Positions 16,478 to 25,975 are shown, counted from the stretch's first letter. The stretch is DNA of 64,000 nt from Bog-473 sp035947875 (GCA_035947875.1 DASZJQ010000109.1:1-64000), one strand, 5' to 3'. Notes: generated from the letters alone by a model not told the origin. Numbers and translations: made by a program.

Positions 16478-19400
16478 GGTCGAGACTTACGCCGAGCTGC
16501 ACGCGCATTCGGGGTTCAGTTTTCTCGACGGCAGTAGTGACCCCGAGGAGCTGGCGGCCGAGGCGCACCGGCTGGGCCTGGCCGCCTTGGCCCTGACCGA
16601 TCATCACGGTTTCTACGGGGTGGTGCGCTTCGCCGAAGCGGCCCGGGCCCTGGGCCTGCCGACGGTCTTCGGCACCGAGGTCACGCTGGCGCCGGCCGGG
16701 CTCCGCACCGGTGAGCCCGATCCGCGCGGGACACATCTTGTCGTGCTGGCCCGTGATCCCGAGGGCTACGCCCGCCTGTCGAGGGTCTTGGCCGAAGCCC
16801 ACCTCGAAGGGGGGGTGAAGGGGCAGCCCGTCTTCACCCTGGACGCGCTCGCCGCGTCGGCCGGAGGCCATTGGTTGGTGCTCACCGGATGCCGCAAGGG
16901 GGCGGTCCCCGCCGCGCTGGTGGAGGCCGGCCCCCGGGCGGCTTCGGAAGAGGTGGGGCGACTGATCGAGCGGTTCGGGCGCCCCAACGTGGCCGTCGAG
17001 CTCTGGGACCACGGGGACCCACTGGACACGGCCCGCAACGACGCGCTGGCGCTGCTGGCCGCCGAGTGGGGGGTCGATGCGGTGGCCACCAACAACGTGC
17101 ACTACGCCACGCCGGCCGGGTTCCGCTTGGCCACCACGCTGGCCGCCATCCGGGCCCGGCGCCCACTGGCCGAGCTGGAGGGCTGGCTCCCCTCGGCTCC
17201 CTCGGCCTGCCTGCGCGGGCCGGCCGAGCAGCTCCGTCGGTTCGCCCGCTGGCCCGGCGTGGTCGCCCGGGCCGGGGAGCTGGGTCTGGCCTGCGCCTTC
17301 GACCTGCGCCTGGTGGCCCCGAGGCTGCCCGACTTCCCGGTACCGGCGGGGATGGACGAGCAGAGCTACCTGCGTGAGCTGGTGACGCGTGGCGCGCTCG
17401 AACGCTACGGGCCGCCCGACGACGAACGGGTGCCGGGAGCGTGGAAGCAGATCGAGCACGAGCTGGAGGTCATCGGTCAGCTGGGCTTCGCCGGGTACTT
17501 CCTGGTGGTCTGGGACATCGCCGAGGTCTGCCGCCGCTTGAACATCTATTGCCAGGGCCGGGGCTCGGCCGCCAATTCGGCCGTCTGTTACGCCCTGAGG
17601 GTCACCAACGTCGACGCCGTCGACCTCGGCCTCCTCTTCGAGCGTTTCCTTTCCCCGGCCCGGGACGGGCCGCCGGACATCGACGTCGACATCGAGTCGG
17701 GCCGGCGCGAGGAAGTGATCCAGTACGTCTACGAGCGCTACGGCCGGCGCCATGCGGCGCAGGTGGCCAACGTCATCACCTACCGTCCCCGCTCGGCCGT
17801 GCGTGACGTGGGCAAGGCCTTCGGCTTCAGCCCGGAGCAGGTCGACGCCTGGTCGGCCGGGATCGACCGAGCCTCGCGCGGGCCGTCGTCGGTGGCGGCG
17901 GTCCAAGAGGCGGTGGGTGGGGCGGTGAACGACGAGGGTGAGGGCGTGCCGCCGCTGGTGGCCGAAATGGCGGCCGAGCTCCTGGACCGGCCGCGCCATC
18001 TGGGCATCCACTCGGCCGGCATGGTGCTGTGCGACCGCCCGGTGATCGAGGTGTGCCCGGTGGAATGGGGGCGCATGCCCGGGCGCAGTGTGCTGCAGTG
18101 GGACAAGGACGACTGCGCCGCCATCGGGCTGGTCAAGTTCGACCTGCTCGGTCTGGGCATGCTCGAAGCGCTGCACCGCATGGTCGACCTGGTGCACGAC
18201 TTCCACGGTGTCCCCGTCGACCTGGCGAAGATCCCGCAGGAGGATGCGGTCTACGACCTGTTGTGCCGGGCCGACACGGTCGGTGTCTTCCAGGTGGAGA
18301 GCCGGGCCCAGATGGGCACGCTGCCCCGGGTCCGGCCGCGCGAGTTCTACGACCTGGCGATCGAGGTGGCCCTCATCCGGCCCGGGCCCATTCAGGGCCA
18401 CGCCGTCAATCCCTACATCCGCCGGCGCCGAAAAGAGGAGGACGTCACCTACCTGCACCCCTTGCTCGAGCCCATCTTGAAGCGGACGCTCGGGGTTCCC
18501 CTGTTCCAGGAGCAGTTGATGGAGATGGCCGTGGCCATCGCGGGGTTCAGTGCGGCCGAGGCCGATGAACTGCGCCAGGCCATGGCGGCCAAGCGTTCTG
18601 CCGAACGGATGGCGCGGCTGCGGGTCCGTTTCTATGACGGGATGGCGGCGCGTGGGGTGGTGGGGGAGGTGGCCGACCAGATTTTTGCGGCGCTGGCCGC
18701 CTTCGCCAATTTCGGGTTCCCCGAGTCCCACTCCGTGTCCTTCGCCTATCTCGTCTACTCGAGTAGTTGGCTGAAATTGCACTACCCGGCCGCCTTCACC
18801 GCCGGTCTCCTCAATTCCCAACCCATGGGGTTCTGGTCCCCTCAGTCCCTGGTGGCCGACGCTCGGCGTCATGGGGTGACGGTGCGCCGCCCTCACGTGG
18901 ATCACTCCGAGGTAGGGGCCTCGTTGGAGGGGGAGCGTGACGACGCAGTGCTGCGGTTGGGACTGGCCTCGGTGCGCGGTGTCGGGGACGCGGTGGCCGA
19001 GCGGATAGTGGCCGGGCGACCCTGGGCCGGGGGGGAGGACCTGGTCCGCCGGGCCGGCGTATCCCGGGCCCAGCTCGAGACATTGGCGGCGGCCGGTGCG
19101 CTCGACGCCGAGGAGAACGCGACGACGGCCTCCCGGAGGCAGTTGTTGTGGGCGGCCGGGGCCGCGGCGCAGGGGACACCAGACCGGTTGCCCGGGATAG
19201 TGGTGGGGGCCGAGGCCCCGCCGCTGCCCGCGCCCAGCCTCTACGACTCGGTCGGTGACGACATGTGGGCGCTGGGACTGGCTCCCGAGCACACGGCCAT
19301 GCACCTGGCCCGGGAACGGTTGGAAGCCCTGGGGGTGGTGGTGGCCGGTGATCTGTTGTCGTGTGCCGACGGCGATCGGGTCACCGTGGCCGGAGTGGTG

Positions 19401-19649
19401 ACGCACCGCCAGCATCCCGAGACGGCGCGTGGTGCGGTCTTCGTCAACCTCGAAGACGAGACCGGTCATGTCAACGTGGTCTTCTCCCGCGGTGCCTGGG
19501 CCCGCTGGAAGCTGGTGGCCCGCCATGCCCCGGCGCTGCTCATCCGGGGCCGCCTTCAGTTGGGGCAGGGCACGGTCAGCCTGACCGCCGAGCGAGTGGA
19601 GCCGCTGCGGGTGGGAACGGCCGTTCCGGCCAGCCGTGACTTCCGCTGA
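16470..19649 (+). CDS. dnaE2: Error-prone DNA polymerase III alpha subunit DnaE2
   Basis: The 1059-residue C-family polymerase starts with a PHP domain (YAELHAHSGFSFLDGSSDP). Its polymerase active-site acids are in PPDIDVDIESGRREE near residues 398-412. Other blocks include VALIRPGPIQGHAV, GVPLFQEQLMEMAV and FPESHSVSFAYLVYSSSWLK. A C-terminal OB fold (RVTVAGVVTHRQHP) ends it; the length and absence of further domains fit DnaE2 rather than DnaE1. With ImuA' and ImuB it forms the damage-inducible mutasome. It is the last gene of the operon. Confidence 0.95.
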   Translation: MTEVETYAELHAHSGFSFLDGSSDPEELAAEAHRLGLAALALTDHHGFYGVVRFAEAARALGLPTVFGTEVTLAPAGLRTGEPDPRGTHLVVLARDPEGYARLSRVLAEAHLEGGVKGQPVFTLDALAASAGGHWLVLTGCRKGAVPAALVEAGPRAASEEVGRLIERFGRPNVAVELWDHGDPLDTARNDALALLAAEWGVDAVATNNVHYATPAGFRLATTLAAIRARRPLAELEGWLPSAPSACLRGPAEQLRRFARWPGVVARAGELGLACAFDLRLVAPRLPDFPVPAGMDEQSYLRELVTRGALERYGPPDDERVPGAWKQIEHELEVIGQLGFAGYFLVVWDIAEVCRRLNIYCQGRGSAANSAVCYALRVTNVDAVDLGLLFERFLSPARDGPPDIDVDIESGRREEVIQYVYERYGRRHAAQVANVITYRPRSAVRDVGKAFGFSPEQVDAWSAGIDRASRGPSSVAAVQEAVGGAVNDEGEGVPPLVAEMAAELLDRPRHLGIHSAGMVLCDRPVIEVCPVEWGRMPGRSVLQWDKDDCAAIGLVKFDLLGLGMLEALHRMVDLVHDFHGVPVDLAKIPQEDAVYDLLCRADTVGVFQVESRAQMGTLPRVRPREFYDLAIEVALIRPGPIQGHAVNPYIRRRRKEEDVTYLHPLLEPILKRTLGVPLFQEQLMEMAVAIAGFSAAEADELRQAMAAKRSAERMARLRVRFYDGMAARGVVGEVADQIFAALAAFANFGFPESHSVSFAYLVYSSSWLKLHYPAAFTAGLLNSQPMGFWSPQSLVADARRHGVTVRRPHVDHSEVGASLEGERDDAVLRLGLASVRGVGDAVAERIVAGRPWAGGEDLVRRAGVSRAQLETLAAAGALDAEENATTASRRQLLWAAGAAAQGTPDRLPGIVVGAEAPPLPAPSLYDSVGDDMWALGLAPEHTAMHLARERLEALGVVVAGDLLSCADGDRVTVAGVVTHRQHPETARGAVFVNLEDETGHVNVVFSRGAWARWKLVARHAPALLIRGRLQLGQGTVSLTAERVEPLRVGTAVPASRDFR

Positions 19650-19746
19650 GCGTTCGGCATCCGGGTCACCTGGTTGATGTTCACGTGCACACCCATCTCG
19701 CACAGGTCGTCACGCGTCACTTGCCGTGACCGAGCCAGGGGGACGA

Positions 19747-20811
19747 TCAGGTGACCACGAGACCCCGGCCGGTGATCGGCGGCAGGTCGAGTGCCGTCAC
19801 GATGCCGGGTTCGGCTGCGATCACGGCAGGGATGGCGTTGACCAGGCGCATGGCCGTGGCCTTGAGGCCGGCCGTGTTGTGGTCGCCGTCGGTGCCCATC
19901 AGTTGGAGGTCGAGGGTGTAGTTGGGCTCGCCCGTGATCTCGACCCGGTAGCCGCCATGCCCGGCCGGTTGGGGCCAGCCGGCCCCGAGCTCGTCGCTCA
20001 GCCGGGTGACGTGTTCGACCACGACCACGGCCTTGTCGCCCACCATGCCCCGTATCTCGAAGTGCAGTGCGGCCGCGGTGCCTTTGGCGATGGGACCGGC
20101 GATCACATCGAAGTCCCCCGGTGCCGCTTCCCGTTCGTACCATTCCTCGACGCCCGAGAGGGCGACGCCGAGGCCGGCGGCGATCTGGCGCACCACGCTG
20201 CCCCAGGCCAGAGTGAGCACACCCGGTTGGAGGAGGAAAGGGACCTCCTCCATCGGCCGGCCGAAGCCCATGATGTCGAAGAGCACCATGGGCTGGTTGT
20301 AGGTGTTGTAGTTGAGGACCTCGGAGCAGCGGACCTCTTCGATGCGCTCGCTGATCCCGGTCAGCACCAAGGGGAGGGCATCGTTGGCGAAACCGGGGTC
20401 GACACCGTTGACAAAGAGTGAGACGCCGTGGGCCACGCCGGCGGCGGACAGGGACCGGGCCATGTCATCATCGTCGGCCGGGTACTGCAAGAAGACGGGT
20501 GACGATGAGACCACATTGCACCCCGCTTCGAGAAAGCGCTGCAGATCGGCCAAGGCCTCCATCATGCGGTCGTCGGCCATGCCGGTGTGCACGATGCAGT
20601 CAGGCTTGAGGGCCAGCAAGGCGTCGAAGTCATTGGAACCGCTGACCCCGAGGCTGCGCCCGAGCCCGGCCAGCTCGCCGGCGTCCTGGCCGATCTTGGC
20701 CGGATTGGAGACGAAGACGCCGACCAAGTCGAGCTCGGGATGGGCGTCGATGCCGGCCAGGGCGTGTCGTCCCACGTTGCCGGTGCTCCACTGCACGACG
20801 CGATAGCTCAT
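19747..20811 (-). CDS. NAD(P)H-dependent amine/amino-acid dehydrogenase-like Rossmann protein
   Basis: The 354-residue protein begins YRVVQWSTGNVGRHALAGI, a dinucleotide-binding opening. This is typical of actinobacterial proteins similar to dihydrodipicolinate reductase N-terminal domains and 2,4-diaminopentanoate dehydrogenase. Blocks GCNVVSSSPVFLQYP and GVDPGFANDALPLVL are characteristic of that group. The exact reaction is unknown. An AAGGAG ribosome site precedes ATG 20811. The gene lies 20 bases after the SDR gene, so they form an operon. Confidence 0.78.
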   Translation of the reverse strand: MSYRVVQWSTGNVGRHALAGIDAHPELDLVGVFVSNPAKIGQDAGELAGLGRSLGVSGSNDFDALLALKPDCIVHTGMADDRMMEALADLQRFLEAGCNVVSSSPVFLQYPADDDDMARSLSAAGVAHGVSLFVNGVDPGFANDALPLVLTGISERIEEVRCSEVLNYNTYNQPMVLFDIMGFGRPMEEVPFLLQPGVLTLAWGSVVRQIAAGLGVALSGVEEWYEREAAPGDFDVIAGPIAKGTAAALHFEIRGMVGDKAVVVVEHVTRLSDELGAGWPQPAGHGGYRVEITGEPNYTLDLQLMGTDGDHNTAGLKATAMRLVNAIPAVIAAEPGIVTALDLPPITGRGLVVT

Positions 20812-20831
20812 GACACTCCTTTTCCTTTCGT

Positions 20832-21626
20832 TTAGAGGTCGGGAAGACCGAATTCGAGGTTGGCCGACTGCAGGCCACCGTCGGCCTCGATGATCTTGCC
20901 CGTGATGAAGGACCCGGCCGAAGAGGCCAGGAACAGGACGGTGGCGGCGATGTCTTCTGGATCGCCGATGCGCTTGAGCGGTGTGGCTTCTTCCATCTGG
21001 GTGCGCAGCTCGTCGCTCGACATGACGATGTCGAGGGCGGACGTGGCGGTGGAGCCCACCGCCACGGCGTTGACGCGAATCCGGGGACACAGGTCGCGGG
21101 CGGCCAGGCGGGTGTACTGCTCGAGGGCTCCCTTGACCGTTCCGTAGGCCAGGTAGCCCCGGGCACCGACATGGCCCATCACCGATGAGATGTTCACGAT
21201 GGCGCCACCGGGGGCCTCGCCTTCGAGCATGAGCGGGACGGCGGCGCGCACCAGGGCGTGGCCGGCGCCGACGTTGAAGTGGAAGGCCTCCTCGAGGGCG
21301 CGTGGGGACGTATCGAGCAGAGGGCGGGGCATGGTGCCGCCCAAGTTGTTGACCACGATGTCGACGCGTCCGAAGGCTTGGTGCGCCGTGTCGGCCAGAG
21401 AGCCCATGAGTTCGACGTCGGTGAGGTCGCCGGCCACAACGGCGGCCCGGCGGCCGGTCGCTTCCACGCGCCGCGCCACTTCGCGCAACTGCTCCTCGGT
21501 GCGGGCGGCCAACACGATGTCGGCCCCGGCCTCGGCCAGGGCCACCGCTGAGGCCGCACCGATGCCGCGGCCACTGCCGGTGACGATGGCGACCTGGTCG
21601 GTCACCTTGAAGCGGTCGAGAATCAT
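20832..21626 (-). CDS. Short-chain dehydrogenase/reductase
   Basis: The 264-residue SDR has the cofactor motif IVTGSGRGIGAASAVAL, the NNLG structural motif, and catalytic Ser/Tyr/Lys in IVNISSVMGHVGARGYLAYGTVKGAL. The C terminus GKIIEADGGLQSA is standard. An intact catalytic set indicates an active NAD(P)-dependent alcohol/ketone oxidoreductase; the substrate is unknown. It begins at ATG 21626 and shares an operon with the downstream Rossmann protein. Confidence 0.9.
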   Translation of the reverse strand: MILDRFKVTDQVAIVTGSGRGIGAASAVALAEAGADIVLAARTEEQLREVARRVEATGRRAAVVAGDLTDVELMGSLADTAHQAFGRVDIVVNNLGGTMPRPLLDTSPRALEEAFHFNVGAGHALVRAAVPLMLEGEAPGGAIVNISSVMGHVGARGYLAYGTVKGALEQYTRLAARDLCPRIRVNAVAVGSTATSALDIVMSSDELRTQMEEATPLKRIGDPEDIAATVLFLASSAGSFITGKIIEADGGLQSANLEFGLPDL

Positions 21627-21723
21627 ATGGCCTCTTGACGTCGTCGGAACTGGACGAGCCGGACTGTAGCGGCTCTGACCTTCCTTGACGCCGGAGCGCA
21701 GGTCGGAGGATGGTGGTGTTGCC

Positions 21724-21909
21724 ATGGACCACACCCCCTCCGACTCCGCCCCTGCGCTCCGGCGGTGTTGGCATCCGGTGGCCCACGACGACCTGGTCCT
21801 GCCGCCGACGCCCACGGCCGAAGTGCACACCCGGGCCGACCGCACGATCGTGGAGCTTCAGCTCGCCCTGTCCGACCGGGTGGCGATGGCCGAAGGCGTA
21901 CGGCGGTGA
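21724..21909 (+). CDS. Small 61-residue ORF coupled to upp, with a Rieske-oxygenase-like N terminus
   Basis: ATG 21724 follows GGAGGA at 21705-21710 and the stop overlaps the upp GTG in a GTGA arrangement, which argues for real translation. Residues APALRRCWHPVAHDDL resemble the extreme N terminus of Rieske non-heme oxygenases, which read LRR-x-WHPVA. No Rieske C-x-H cluster follows, so it may be a stump of a decayed oxygenase or an unrelated leader-like peptide. Confidence 0.45.
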   Translation: MDHTPSDSAPALRRCWHPVAHDDLVLPPTPTAEVHTRADRTIVELQLALSDRVAMAEGVRR

Positions 21910-22538
21910 GGGGCGTCACCGTGGTCGAGCACCCGGTCCTCGAGCACCGGCTGGCCGCGTTGCGGGATCAGCTGACCGATCGCGACCACTTCCGACGCCT
22001 GGTCTCGGAGATCTCGCGGTTCTTGGCCTATGAGGGCCTGCGCGACCTCGGGACCGAGGAGATTGTCATCGACACGCCGGTGGCCGACGGGGTGACGGCG
22101 CGTCGGGTCAACGAGCACGTACTCGTGGTGCCGGTCCTCCGGGCCGGGCTGGGCATGGTGCAGGCCGTTCAAGAGGTGCTCCCCCTGGCCGAGGTGGCCC
22201 ATGTCGGGTTGCGGCGCAACGACGCAACCCTGCAGGCGGATGTCTATCTCAATCGGCTTCCGGGTGATCTGAGCGGACGGCGGGTCGTCGTGTGCGACAC
22301 CATGCTGGCCACCGGTGGGTCGTTGGCTCAGGTGTGCGATCTCGTGCTCGACAAGGGGGCCCGCACCGTGGTGGCGCTCTGCATTATCGCTTCGGAGCCC
22401 GGTCTGGTCGCCTTCACCGAGGCGCATCCCTTGGTGCCCGTGGTGTGCGCCGCCGTCGACCCGGTCCTCAGTGACGAGGGCTACATCGTGCCCGGCCTGG
22501 GCGATGCCGGTGACCGACTCTTCGGTCCGCCCGACTGA
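21906..22538 (+). CDS. upp: Uracil phosphoribosyltransferase
   Basis: The 210-residue enzyme has the Upp landmarks: VVEHPVLEHRLAALRD at the start, VVPVLRAGLGMVQ, the PRPP loop VCDTMLATGGSLAQV and the uracil-binding end GYIVPGLGDAGDRLFG. It converts uracil and PRPP to UMP in the salvage pathway. GTG 21906 overlaps the preceding 61-codon ORF by four bases. GTG 21921 is an alternative. A second phosphoribosyltransferase and an NCS1 permease lie close by. Confidence 0.93.
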   Translation: MRGVTVVEHPVLEHRLAALRDQLTDRDHFRRLVSEISRFLAYEGLRDLGTEEIVIDTPVADGVTARRVNEHVLVVPVLRAGLGMVQAVQEVLPLAEVAHVGLRRNDATLQADVYLNRLPGDLSGRRVVVCDTMLATGGSLAQVCDLVLDKGARTVVALCIIASEPGLVAFTEAHPLVPVVCAAVDPVLSDEGYIVPGLGDAGDRLFGPPD

Positions 22539-22580
22539 GCGCTGTCGCACGAGTCGCCGGGCGTGCTTCGCCGTCGCCGT

Positions 22581-23327
22581 TCAGGCCCAGCCTCCGGCGT
22601 AGGCCACGAACTGGCCTGTGGTGAACCCACTCGTTCCGTCGATGAACGGCAGGCAGAAGGCGGCGAACTCCTCCATGGTGCCCAGTCGCTTCATGGGGAC
22701 CATGGACTCGACCTTGCGTCGCGACGCTTCGTCGGTCACGCGATTCGCCCTGAGGAACTCGGGGAAGTCCATGAAGTTGGTGCCGACCACGTTGACCTGC
22801 ACCCCGGTGCGGGCCACTTCCATGGCGACGTTTTTGGCCAGCATCGTCGCCCCGGCGCGGGCCGCCGAATACAGCGGGGCTCCCGGGGTGGGCCGGACCG
22901 CCGAGGCGCTGGTGATCAGCAGCATCTGGCCGTGGCCTTGTTCGACCATGGCCGGGACGACGGCGCGCAGCAAGTGGTAGGGCGCGACCAGGCAGCCCTG
23001 CACGACAGCGTCGAGTTGCTCAGCGGTGGAATCGACGAATTTTCCAACGATGACCCGACCCGAGCCTCCGACGGCGGCGTCGAGCCGGCCGAACCGCTCT
23101 TGGGCCGCGCCGACCAGTCGTTCCGAGGAAGACGGATCGGCGAGATCGAGGACGCCCTCGACGGCGACGACCGCGGCGCCGGTTGCCTCGAGCTCGGCCA
23201 CGAGGTCGGTCCCGGGGTCGCCGAGCACGAGATCGTGGCCCCGGGAGGCGAGGAGCCGGGCCAGATGGGGCCCGACATAGTGCGCGGCATCGGTCACCAG
23301 GGCGACCCTGCGTTCGGTGTTGTTCAT
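22581..23327 (-). CDS. Atypical short-chain dehydrogenase-like protein
   Basis: The 248-residue protein has SDR length and layout, ending in GFTTGQFVAYAGGWA. The usual glycine-rich TGxxxGxG is replaced by TDAAHYVGPHLA, and the catalytic Tyr-x3-Lys reads Tyr-x3-Arg (APLYSAARAGATML). Ser remains in ITSASAVRP. Cofactor binding and classical catalysis may be altered. It lies between upp and the second phosphoribosyltransferase, on the opposite strand. Confidence 0.8.
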   Translation of the reverse strand: MNNTERRVALVTDAAHYVGPHLARLLASRGHDLVLGDPGTDLVAELEATGAAVVAVEGVLDLADPSSSERLVGAAQERFGRLDAAVGGSGRVIVGKFVDSTAEQLDAVVQGCLVAPYHLLRAVVPAMVEQGHGQMLLITSASAVRPTPGAPLYSAARAGATMLAKNVAMEVARTGVQVNVVGTNFMDFPEFLRANRVTDEASRRKVESMVPMKRLGTMEEFAAFCLPFIDGTSGFTTGQFVAYAGGWA

Positions 23328-23469
23328 GTTCCCCCCCAGGCAGTCCGTCCGGTGTGCCAGCGATGGGGACGGTATCCCTATCGCTGCTCGAGAGTGTACG
23401 GCGGTCGCCTGTCCGCATCATGTTGGGGATGCCAGTCACTTGCGGTCAGTGGTCACCGCGGCGAGAGTC

Positions 23470-24090
23470 ATGTCCATGTCCGCCGCCCGTACCTATTCGA
23501 CCACCGTCGGAAGTCAGTCGGTCGACCTGCCCCTCGTGGCGCTGACCGACGAGCTGAGCATCGCCCTGCTCATCTGTGTCGACCTGGGGGTGCACTTTGC
23601 CGAGGTGGCGGGCCGGGAGCTGGCCGACCTCATGCGGCCGGCCCGGCCCGAGATCATCGTTTCGGTTGCCACCATGGGTATCCCGCTGGCCATCGAGGCC
23701 AGCCGCGCACTGGGGTTCGACGACTACGTCATCTTGCACAAGACGCCGAAGATCCACCTGGGGGAGACCTGGGCCGAGCCGGTCAACTCCATCACGACCG
23801 AGAAGCCCCAACGCCTGCGCATGGATCCCGCCCGGGTCCCCGCCGTCCGGGGACACCGGGTGGCGGTGGTCGACGACGTGATCTCGACCGGCGCCTCCAC
23901 GCTGGCGGCGCTCCGGTTGGTGCGGCGAATCGGAGCCGAGCCGGTGGTCATCGGCACCCTCATGACCGAGGGGTCGGGCTGGCGGAAGGCCCTCGGGGCG
24001 GACGCCGACATGGTCCGCTCCCTCGGGTCCATGCCGTTGTTCCGGCCTGCGGGGGACGGCAGCGGGGAATTGGTGGAGGACTGGGACTAA
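23470..24090 (+). CDS. Purine-type phosphoribosyltransferase
   Basis: The 206-residue protein contains the type I PRT PRPP loop VAVVDDVISTGASTLAAL (about residues 134-151) and IIVSVATMGIPLAIEASRALG, similar to adenine/xanthine phosphoribosyltransferases. It likely salvages a purine base to its nucleotide. ATG 23470 is used; ATG 23476 lies two codons later. It converges on the NCS1 permease gene, making a nucleobase uptake-and-salvage locus with upp. Confidence 0.82.
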   Translation: MSMSAARTYSTTVGSQSVDLPLVALTDELSIALLICVDLGVHFAEVAGRELADLMRPARPEIIVSVATMGIPLAIEASRALGFDDYVILHKTPKIHLGETWAEPVNSITTEKPQRLRMDPARVPAVRGHRVAVVDDVISTGASTLAALRLVRRIGAEPVVIGTLMTEGSGWRKALGADADMVRSLGSMPLFRPAGDGSGELVEDWD

Positions 24091-24123
24091 TGGGGTGTCT
24101 CGGCGGGGGAGCGGGACGAGCGG

Positions 24124-25629
24124 TCAGAGCAGGCCCTCGGCCTTGAGCGACACGTCCTGCTCGTCGGCCTGCGTGCGGACGCTGCGCGTGGCCAGGATCA
24201 GGTAGACCAGCGCTCCGACGCCCAGGCCGAGGAAGATGCTGAAGTCGCCCCCGAAGTGGGAGGCGTCCTGGGTGTGGTCCGTGACCTCGTTCAACCACTG
24301 TGGAATGCGGAAGTAGTAGGTCGGGTTGACGTACAGCCCTGAGATGGCGGCGAACATGCCGACCACCTGGGCGATGATGGCCGGCCAGAAGATTCCCCCG
24401 CGACGCCAATACAGGGAGTCTCGGCCGGTCTTCTGCAGCTCGCTCGGCACGTAGCGGTAACGGCGCAGGACCCAGTCCACCAGGAAGATGGCGCACCACG
24501 GCGCAATCCAGACGATGACGATGTCGACAAAGTCCGACAGATACTCGGTGAAGGACCCGCTGAAGATGGCCCACATGGTGACGCCGAGGGCGATGGCGCA
24601 GTCGATCAGGACGGCGTGGTAGCGCTTCACGGGAACACCGATGGCCTGCAGGGTGACGCCCGACGAGTACATGTCGAGGCTGTTGATGCCGAACAACTGG
24701 ATGACGGCGAAGACCAGGAACACCACCACGAACCACGAGGGAATGGCGGTCTGGTGGGCGAAGGGGAGGAAGCCGCCGGCCCCGGTCCCGACTTTGAGAA
24801 CGAACGTACCGACGACAGCACCCAGGGTCATGATCAGGATCTCCGGCACGGCCGTTCCCAGGAAGACCCAGCCGACGATGCCCTTCTTGGAGGTGTCCGT
24901 CGGGCAGTACCGGGTGTAGTCGTTGCCGTTCTCGGTCCAGCCCAGCCCGCTCAGGGCGATGGTGAAGGCCAGCGCCTCGGTGAAGCCCTGCCAGTCCCCG
25001 CTGGTCTTCACCACGTGGAGATTGGCGTGCGGGATGGCGAAGCCGAGCATGATGGCGAAAAGGATCACGAAGGGCAGGACAAGCCAGCGCAGCGTCTTGA
25101 CGATGGCGGCGTGACCCAGGAAGGGGAGGATCCCCTGTACGAGCACCGCGGCGATGACGAGAATGACCTTGGCCGGGTCGCCGGGCAAGAAGCCCGCTTT
25201 GATCATCAAGACGAGCCCGGCCCCCACGATCAGGAGCAAACCCTCGACCTCGAAGCCGATCTGGGTGATCCAGTTGAAGAAGGAGATCGGTCGTGAGCCG
25301 TTCGGGCCGTAGCCGGCCCGGTTGATGGCGAAGACTGTGGTGCCGGCATTCGGCCCCTGCAGGGAGCACAATCCCAACAGGAAGAAGGACAGGTTCCCCA
25401 GGATGATGATCACCAGGACCTGAAGGAACGTGAGCCCGAATGTCATCAAGATGGCGCCGTAAATGAAGTATTCGATCTGGACGCTGGCCCCGGCCCACAT
25501 CCCGAAGATGTCCTTGGGCCTGGCCCAACGCTCGCCCTCGGGTATGAAGTCGATCCCGTGCTGCTCGACGTGGAACGCCACATCCGACCCCGGGTCGTGA
25601 ATGACCGCTCGGTCCTCCGCGATTGCCAT
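24124..25629 (-). CDS. NCS1-family nucleobase permease (purine-cytosine permease type)
   Basis: The 501-residue membrane protein has about 12 hydrophobic segments. Family features include GERWARPKDIFGMWAGAS near the start, SLQGPNAGTTVFAINRAGYG and FFNWITQIGFEVEG. These resemble NCS1 symporters for cytosine, purines, allantoin or related compounds. ATG 25629 has a good AAGGGAGG ribosome site; the frame opens six codons earlier at 25647. Neighbouring phosphoribosyltransferases suggest it imports a base they use. Its leader contains two perfect hairpins. Confidence 0.87.
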   Translation of the reverse strand: MAIAEDRAVIHDPGSDVAFHVEQHGIDFIPEGERWARPKDIFGMWAGASVQIEYFIYGAILMTFGLTFLQVLVIIILGNLSFFLLGLCSLQGPNAGTTVFAINRAGYGPNGSRPISFFNWITQIGFEVEGLLLIVGAGLVLMIKAGFLPGDPAKVILVIAAVLVQGILPFLGHAAIVKTLRWLVLPFVILFAIMLGFAIPHANLHVVKTSGDWQGFTEALAFTIALSGLGWTENGNDYTRYCPTDTSKKGIVGWVFLGTAVPEILIMTLGAVVGTFVLKVGTGAGGFLPFAHQTAIPSWFVVVFLVFAVIQLFGINSLDMYSSGVTLQAIGVPVKRYHAVLIDCAIALGVTMWAIFSGSFTEYLSDFVDIVIVWIAPWCAIFLVDWVLRRYRYVPSELQKTGRDSLYWRRGGIFWPAIIAQVVGMFAAISGLYVNPTYYFRIPQWLNEVTDHTQDASHFGGDFSIFLGLGVGALVYLILATRSVRTQADEQDVSLKAEGLL

Positions 25630-25714
25630 CGCTGCCTCCCTTGTCATCGCCCCGCGTGCTCCGGTTCCTTGGACACCACGTCAACCATGGGCGTCTCCGC
25701 ACCGATACGGACGT

Positions 25715-25769
25715 GGCCCGGTCCACCACCGGGCCGAAGGGTGGGCGGAGAGACGGACGTTGCCGTCTC
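25715..25769 (-). promoter_or_regulatory. Structured leader of the NCS1 permease (two perfect hairpins)
   Basis: In the 346-bp gap between the permease and the divergent DMT gene, the minus strand can fold two hairpins. The first pairs GAGACGG with CCGTCTC (25750-25769, 6-nt loop). The second pairs GGCCCGGT with ACCGGGCC (25715-25735, 5-nt loop). They lie 86-140 bases before the permease ATG. I do not recognise a known riboswitch consensus. The rest of the gap shows no gene. Confidence 0.45.
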
Positions 25770-25975
25770 CCTCGGCAGCCTTCTCCGGTCTGGCGTCCAC
25801 GCACTTGGCCCTATCTGATTCGGTGCGCTTCCCTGGCGACCGCGACCGAAGGTTGTCGGTCCTCACCTTGTTGGCTGATTGGCCCTGCGTCAAGTGGCAG
25901 GCGTGAACATCGTGGAACTGGTTCGGTGGCGTCGGGGTCACGGGCTCGATCCGCTCCTTTGTTGTAGAACGTGGC

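Noticed and set aside
16353..19703. 1116-codon open frame antisense to dnaE2
   Set aside because: It is a GC-rich shadow frame with low-complexity His/Arg/Gly content; the plus strand encodes a full DnaE2 with all motifs.
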